64,000 nucleotides of DNA from assembly GCA_007922305.1 (NCBI GenBank), contig ML677373.1, positions 11,582,127-11,646,126 on the forward strand. Reading direction: 5' to 3'. Positions 58,621 to 64,000 of this stretch are shown here, piece by piece. The position numbers and the translations under genes are program-made. Source of the DNA: Dermatemys mawii. Lineage: Eukaryota > Chordata > Testudines > Dermatemydidae. The stretch's first letter is position 1; each line of letters starts with the position of its first letter. The notes below the pieces were generated by a model, which saw only the letters and a program-made list of their open reading frames with translations, made no database searches and was not told where the DNA came from.

Positions 58621-59343
58621 GTACCAGAGAGGGAGGAGTGTCCTGGATCCAGTCCTGAGTCTCCTAAAATCAGCCAGAGGTGTCCCCTTGGGTTCCGTGG
58701 GAGCAGGATCATTTGCTGGGCGTAGGGCTCTGTGAAGCCACTCTCCCAAGGGAGACTAGTGCTGGTCTTGCTCGCTGTTTGTGGCGCTTTCTGTCCTGAG
58801 ATCTCCATGCACTTTTCTTTTTGCACAGACCTTCTGGGCTCTGTGACCATGGAGGATCTTGCCCGGGCTCCAGCTAGAGCCTGAATATCACAGTACTAGT
58901 TGTAGCCCTGCAGCCCTCGCCCCATGAGCCTGGGTCAGCTGAGCCGGGCTCTGAGCCTCAGAGCTACGGGGCTTTTAATCACAGTGTAGCCAACATAGCC
59001 TTAATCTCCTGATACTGACTCCTGCAGATCAGCCATCTTGGGTGTGAGATCCCTAGACTCTCTGGAACCACAAGCTCAAATCCTGCCAGAACTGAATCAG
59101 CCCTTCAGCATCAAGTAGGCAGAGCTGCAGCAGGTAGCTCACTGTGTGGGAGTGGTGATGAAACAAGGGTGATAAACCTTACGCAAAGGCAGACACCATT
59201 AGCTCCTAGACCTGGCGCGTGCACGTGCATCTTTCACCAAGACCCTAGGGAGAAGAAATCCACCCCTTTGCCCACTGTGCTCATTGCCCCCAGACACCCC
59301 ATGGTACCTGCCTGGGATTGCAGCAGAATGCTGGGAGCTGAGA
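58621..59343. other. Intergenic, nothing recognised
   Basis: About 0.7 kb with no gene or repeat that I can name. Confidence 0.45.
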
Positions 59344-59461
59344 CTAGGGTGACCAGATAGCAAGTGTAAACAATTGGGATGGGGGTGATAGGAGCCTATA
59401 TAGGAAAAAGCCCCCAAATTCAGGACTGTCCCTATAAAATCGGGGCATCTGGTCACCCTAG
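59344..59461. mobile_element. Palindromic TA-flanked MITE (Tc1/mariner-like), intact
   Basis: CTAGGGTGACCAGAT (59344-59358) and ATCTGGTCACCCTAG (59447-59461) are exact 15-bp inverted ends, and TA is present at both borders. The interior has 'gataggagcctatataggaaaaagcccc' and 'aggactgtccctataaaatcgggg'. It is 118 bp long and non-coding; it belongs to the same family as the element at 20505-21230. Confidence 0.88.
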
Positions 59462-60279
59462 CTGAGACCTTCTGAACTCTGCCCATTAGGGGCCCAGTGG
59501 AAACTGAGCACTTTGCAAAGCCCAGCCCTTCATTAAGCATCAGAACAGGAGCTGAAAACCTAGCCCCAGTTTTAGGCATTGACCATTTGAAAAACTAATC
59601 CTACCAATTCTCTTCTTCCTCACTGCCTAGCCAGCCACAAAGCTCTCTACCACTGGCTATCAATCATCTGCCAGGAGCCTTTCCCAGCATGCTCTCCTGG
59701 TGCCTGGCCCTTTAAATCTGGGCTGGTGAACCAGCTGCAGCCCTATAGGAATCTCTGGCTGCTGAGCGCTGCAGGTTGGGATCCCAGCCTTTCTTGCTGG
59801 TAAGTGAGTCAGTTTTTGTTGCTTGCTCCTGGCTTTTCCCCTTTGTCTGTACAGATGTGGAACATCCTCCCAGGGAATCTTTCAGATGACACAGGTTCCC
59901 CTCTGGGCTCTGTGGGGCTGTTAAAGGCCTTTCCTGTGCAAGCCAGTGGGCTGCACAGAGATGTGCTCTTCAGACCAGTTTCTCTCTGACTTTGGATCCC
60001 CTTTTGGTTCCCACTGGGCAGGCTAGTTCCTTTTCCTGTTAGTATTTAAAGCAGCTGTTTGTATTGCATCATTTTCCATCCGTGGGCTCATTTAGAAGTG
60101 AACTGTGTTTATAATCCCGGCAATTAGCGATGAGAAAAGACCTCCTGGGTCCCTTCCAGTGCAGGCTTGTCCCGGTATTCATCTCCTAGTGCTACAGCCA
60201 GACTAGTGCTAAGAATCCCAAGCAAGGAGGCATCCACCACTTCCCTTAGGAGCCAGACTAATACACCTTGCAGGTAGCG

Positions 60280-61165
60280 GAATTTATCTTTCCCTGTAGA
60301 TGCCTAAACTCACTGAGTTCCTAAAGGTTTGCTGTGAAAGTTCTCTAGGGACCTAAATTTCCACCTCTGGGCACATGGGCTGCTAAGAGCCTGGACACCT
60401 ATTTTCCATCTAAGCCAGGCCCCTGGGGAGAAAAGGCAAGGGAATGGCTCTCTCACCTGCTGGGCCAGAGTCCGCCTACTTCATTCAGAATCTGGCTGGA
60501 GGAGAGTAAATAAGGGATAGGGAGAGAGATAGTGTGTAACCCAGTGGCTAGGCACCCAGCTGGGTGATGGGAGAGTCAGGGTCCCCTCTACTTCAATGAC
60601 TCTTTCATTATTTATACACAGTGGAACAGCTCCAAGAGGGAGCCCCACATTGGAATATCCCATAGCTCGGTGGTCGGAGCCCCCTCCTGAGGAGATGTGG
60701 GGAGATCCCTGCTCCAATCCTTTCTCCCCTCCGGCAGAGCAGGGAATTGAAGTGAGGTCTCCCCCGTCCTAAGTGACTGGGCTAAAAGTTGACGAAATGA
60801 TGGGGCAGCAGTGAGACCAGCACCGGCGATTTTGTGTGGCGCAAAGTGCCTGGCTAACTTCTCCCAAGGAGTGGTTCAGGCACCTAAGATGGGTGACTCC
60901 TAGAGAGGGGCTCCTCACTGTGGATCACTAGCAGGGGGCGGGGCCTTCCCTGCAGCCTGGATTTAGGCTAACTTCATGGGGTGCGACACATCCCTTTCAT
61001 TGGCATCTCCAGTTGGCTAGCTTAGGTGGCTCCCTGCTTAGCGTGCTGGTTTTTGTGGGTTGCATTCTTAGGCACCTCTCTCTCCCCTGAGAATTGTACA
61101 GGGTGTCTAGATGCCTAAGCCAGGCTGGGTGGATCTCAGTGTTGTTCCAGGAATAAAACCGCTGT
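60280..61165. repeat. Probable dispersed repeat with 'taggcacct' motifs
   Basis: Scattered 'gcctaa', 'ggcacct' and 'aggtggc' words on both strands (for example 'tagatgcctaaactcac' and 'tctagatgcctaagccaggc' near the ends) resemble a turtle repeat of about 0.9 kb. The borders are uncertain. Confidence 0.4.
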
Positions 61166-61224
61166 CCTGAGTTTTATCTTGTTAGATCTGGGCACGAGAT
61201 TGACTGTTTTGGTTGTGTTGTTTG

Positions 61225-61365
61225 TATCACAACAGCACCGAGGCACACCAACCAAGATCAGGGCTCCATTGCGCTAGGTGCTGTACACACTGAGAGTTGC
61301 TGTCATGAAGTGCTTGTAATGTACATAGACAAGACCAGCAAAGGGCTGCAGAGGACAGATATAAC
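61225..61365 (+). repeat. Old amniote-type dispersed repeat
   Basis: The order 'gtttgtatcacaacagcaccgaggc', 'cattgcgctaggtgctgtacacac', 'gacaagaccagcaaag' is a third copy of the family at 28195-28325. Confidence 0.65.
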
Positions 61366-62439
61366 TTACAGGCAGTGATTGTCTTTGTGGATAGGCCCAT
61401 GTTATGAAATCATGCTACACCCTGGGTTTTACTGAATTGTCGCATGGTTCTAACACAGCTTGGTCTCATCCACACGGACCTGACCAGCAACCTGCCTCGG
61501 CATCGAATGTTTTACCACATGCACGAGTCTATGGACTCTAAACTCTTTGGGGCAGGATCATTTTCAGGCTCTGTAAATCACCATGTATTGTGTAGGAAAG
61601 CTCTGTAAGAACAGCAGTGTGAGGTTCTGGGTTTGGCGCTTCTCACTGACTCCCAGCAAAAACACTCCGTGCACTTTTAAAAAGAGATGAGGGTCGTAAT
61701 TACCAGCCTGGCTAACTCAGCCTGGGATCTGAGAGTCATGCTGGGCTCTTTGCTTCTCAGATGTCCCCCCCCAGCCCCCTGTGAGAGGTTAACCAGGCTA
61801 AATTAGGCCCTCAGGGACACGCGCACTCCTATCGTCTTTGGACTATGCTCATAGTGACACCTGCCCTGTTCCATTGCCACCAATGGCCTTGCACAGATGT
61901 AATTGTTTGAAATTGAATACACATGTGTTGATGCTGCCCCAGAAGGAAGAGAATCCATCTTGCATTCTCAGCTGTGCTGGCTCTGCACCCCCATCAGAAG
62001 CAGAAATAAGTAAAAAAAAACCCAAACCCACCCCTCATAGTATAGTAGTCACTTGAGTAGCAGCTGGTATTCAGATATACGCAGGGGAATGATCTGCTGA
62101 GTTGAGATGGCTTTTTTGTATTGTTTTACAACAAAACTTTTCAGAGTAAAACCACTTATTTTGAATGGGTCATTCTCTCTCTACCATAGTGAGTGATGAT
62201 GCGAGTGGTCAGCATGAAATTACACACTGATCTCTCCTCTGTTTCTGTGAAAACTGCCCTGTGCTTGGAATGTTCGCTAGTGAACTGATCCGCTGGACTG
62301 GGCTCTTGTGAATAAGAAGATGTCCCGTTTTACTTCTGTCGCAGGGTCAAATCTGAGTCAATAGTGTTCACCGTCATGTGAGATAAGTTTGGTGGTCTCT
62401 AGCCAGTTACTAATGGGCAGATATCAGCTTCTGTACCAG

Positions 62440-62690
62440 GTGACTGAAGGATATCAGCTTAAGTCAGACTCTGTACCAGATGGCTGGAGGATAGCTAATG
62501 TAATGACTATTTTTAAACAAGACTCCAGAGGTGATCCTGGCAATTACAGCCCAGTAAGCCTAACTTCAGTAGCAGACAAATTGGTTGAAACTATAGTAAA
62601 GAACAGAATTATCAGACACACAGATAAACGTGATATGCTGGGGAAGAGCCAACATGGCTTTTGTAAAGACACTGCATGGCCATGTTTCTA
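62440..62690 (+). pseudogene. CR1-like LINE reverse-transcriptase fragment
   Basis: The translation has VPDGWRIANVMTIFKQDSRG, then PGNYSPVSLTSVADKLVETI and DMLGKSQHGFCK, the N-terminal part of a CR1-type reverse transcriptase. The catalytic YxDD block is absent and the frame ends shortly after, so it is a dead fragment. Confidence 0.85.
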
Positions 62691-62699
62691 GCCCACATA

Positions 62700-64000
62700 G
62701 TTGTGTGCCAGCTGAATTGGTAACAACACACAGGGCTTTTTATCCCAATGCAAACATGCGCCAAGGGAGACGTGGTTGACCCAGTCTGCTCTGGGAACTC
62801 AGTGGGGGACAGACTCCAGGGGACTTGCATGCCGAGGGGCACCAGCAGCATGGAGGGCAGGGAACGTATTCTGTTGCCAGCTAGTGCATTGGTGCAAGAA
62901 CTTGCACAGGGCCGTGCCTGAACTGGCAGGTGCTTGCAAGACAGGTGCTGTAGAATGGACGTAGAGTTTGTGCACCTAGGTTTTCAGCTAGACAGTGCTG
63001 CAATGAACATGGGGCTTCTTGGAGTGAGTGACATCTTCGTGTGTTACTGGGATGGGAAAGTGGGAGGGGCTCGTTGGAAAAAGGAATGGAATTTTGCAAC
63101 ATGCTGGTGATTTGTTATTTTGATCTTTTGCACAGACTGTAGTAAATTCTAGGAGGCAGGATGAGCTCTCACTACGCCCATGTACCTGACCCCGCAGTGC
63201 AGGGCACCAGTCTGGGTTGGGGCCTCTAGGTGCTACGGAAAGACACATAAGATGTTTGATTTGGGCAGTCCATAGCCCAAATCCTGCCCTCTCCAAAGAA
63301 GTGAGCTTCAGCCATAGGGATGAATTATGCTAGCACCACTTTTAATGCTAGGCGGGTCCGCTGCCTGGAGGAAGGGGCTTAATTGCAGGGAATGCATGAA
63401 TCTCTGAGTTCAGATCCCGCCTCTGGAGGAAACAAGGGACTTAGAGCCAGGGCCAGAGAAGTGAATGTCAGACTGTAATTTGAGCTTGCATCCCATTTAA
63501 ACCCTTATGGATTTCAGTGGAACTTTCCTACCCCCGGGTTGTTGGTTTTTAAAGACCACAGTGAAAAGCTTTTCAGTTTCAAGACTTTGCCCAATGAAAG
63601 AGCAAGAGCAGGAATTCAGAAGCCAAACTCCCAAAACACACTAGCTGGCTCAACCCTCCCATGGAGTTATTTCCCAGCACTTCCTGAGGCACCCAGGAAA
63701 CACGAGTGGTAGGATGTTTCCCGCAGTTGCCCAGCTAGCTGTCTGCGCTTAGCTGCCCTGCTGACCAGGGAGACTGGCCTGCTCAGAGGTTGGGGGTGGA
63801 CCATGGAGGAGAAGGATTCCTTGGGGGAGGGGCGGAAGTGGGGCAGCACTAACCCCACATCACCCCCCTGCCCAATCCCCCCTCTACTGAAGGGCACAAG
63901 GTGCTCTTCCTTTCTAACCCCATGGAGCAGCTGTGTAGAAAAATCTCTGTTCATAGCCCAGATTATCCACCCTTCCCAGGGAGCTGACAGAAAACCCCAA
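62700..64000. other. Intergenic to window end
   Basis: No gene or confident repeat was seen in the last 1.3 kb. Confidence 0.45.

Noticed and set aside
59700..59801. Possible non-coding first exon with TTTAAAT box and GTAAGT donor
   Set aside because: There is a donor-like site, but no open frame, no CpG-rich promoter and no downstream exon to pair with it; kept only as a side note.
1..64000. CRISPR arrays, operons, bacterial or phage systems
   Set aside because: The sequence is vertebrate nuclear DNA; the only tandem arrays are coding, minisatellite or transposon-derived.

Overview
This is vertebrate nuclear DNA: long GT-AG introns, short exons and dense interspersed repeats. CR1 LINE fragments, MIR-like CORE-SINEs and many short hAT-type and TA-flanked non-autonomous DNA transposons point to a sauropsid. 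The repeat families look like those of turtles, with a crocodilian as the alternative. Repeat families were recognised by eye and were not searched.

One protein-coding gene is supported. It is QRICH2 (glutamine-rich protein 2), on the + strand, with 19 coding exons between 2243 and 43076 and a poly(A) signal at 43125-43130. The exons join in one uninterrupted frame: 3219 nt, 1072 codons plus stop. All 18 donors are GT and all 19 acceptors are AG. The first exon in the window begins at a splice acceptor, so the N-terminus probably lies upstream of the window. The predicted product has a short N-terminal helical part (exons 1-3) and a large exon 4 encoding a low-complexity Gln/Pro/Gly/Ala region that includes four identical 33-bp repeats. 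A long coiled-coil/DUF4795-like region with two CxxC motifs follows (exons 5-15), then a basic, Ser/Pro-rich tail (exons 16-19). In mammals QRICH2 is a sperm-flagellum protein whose loss causes malformed flagella and male infertility.

Layout: 1-2242 is upstream or intronic DNA with MIR-like SINEs. 2243-43076 is QRICH2, with introns carrying a TSD-flanked hAT element (6059-6478), a CR1 copy ending about 40 bp before exon 5, a C-rich TA-flanked element (20505-21230), a 140-bp tandem duplication (18187-18466) and a nested pair of hAT elements (27140-28190). From 43131 to 64000 I see no gene. That region is repeat-rich: a nested hAT pair (46347-47026), a 1.15-kb LTR-like insertion inside a MITE (48144-49563), a CA microsatellite, a TSD-flanked hAT (57811-58612), a short palindromic MITE (59344-59461), a CR1 reverse-transcriptase fragment (about 62440-62690), and a near-perfect hairpin of unknown nature at 52041-52140.
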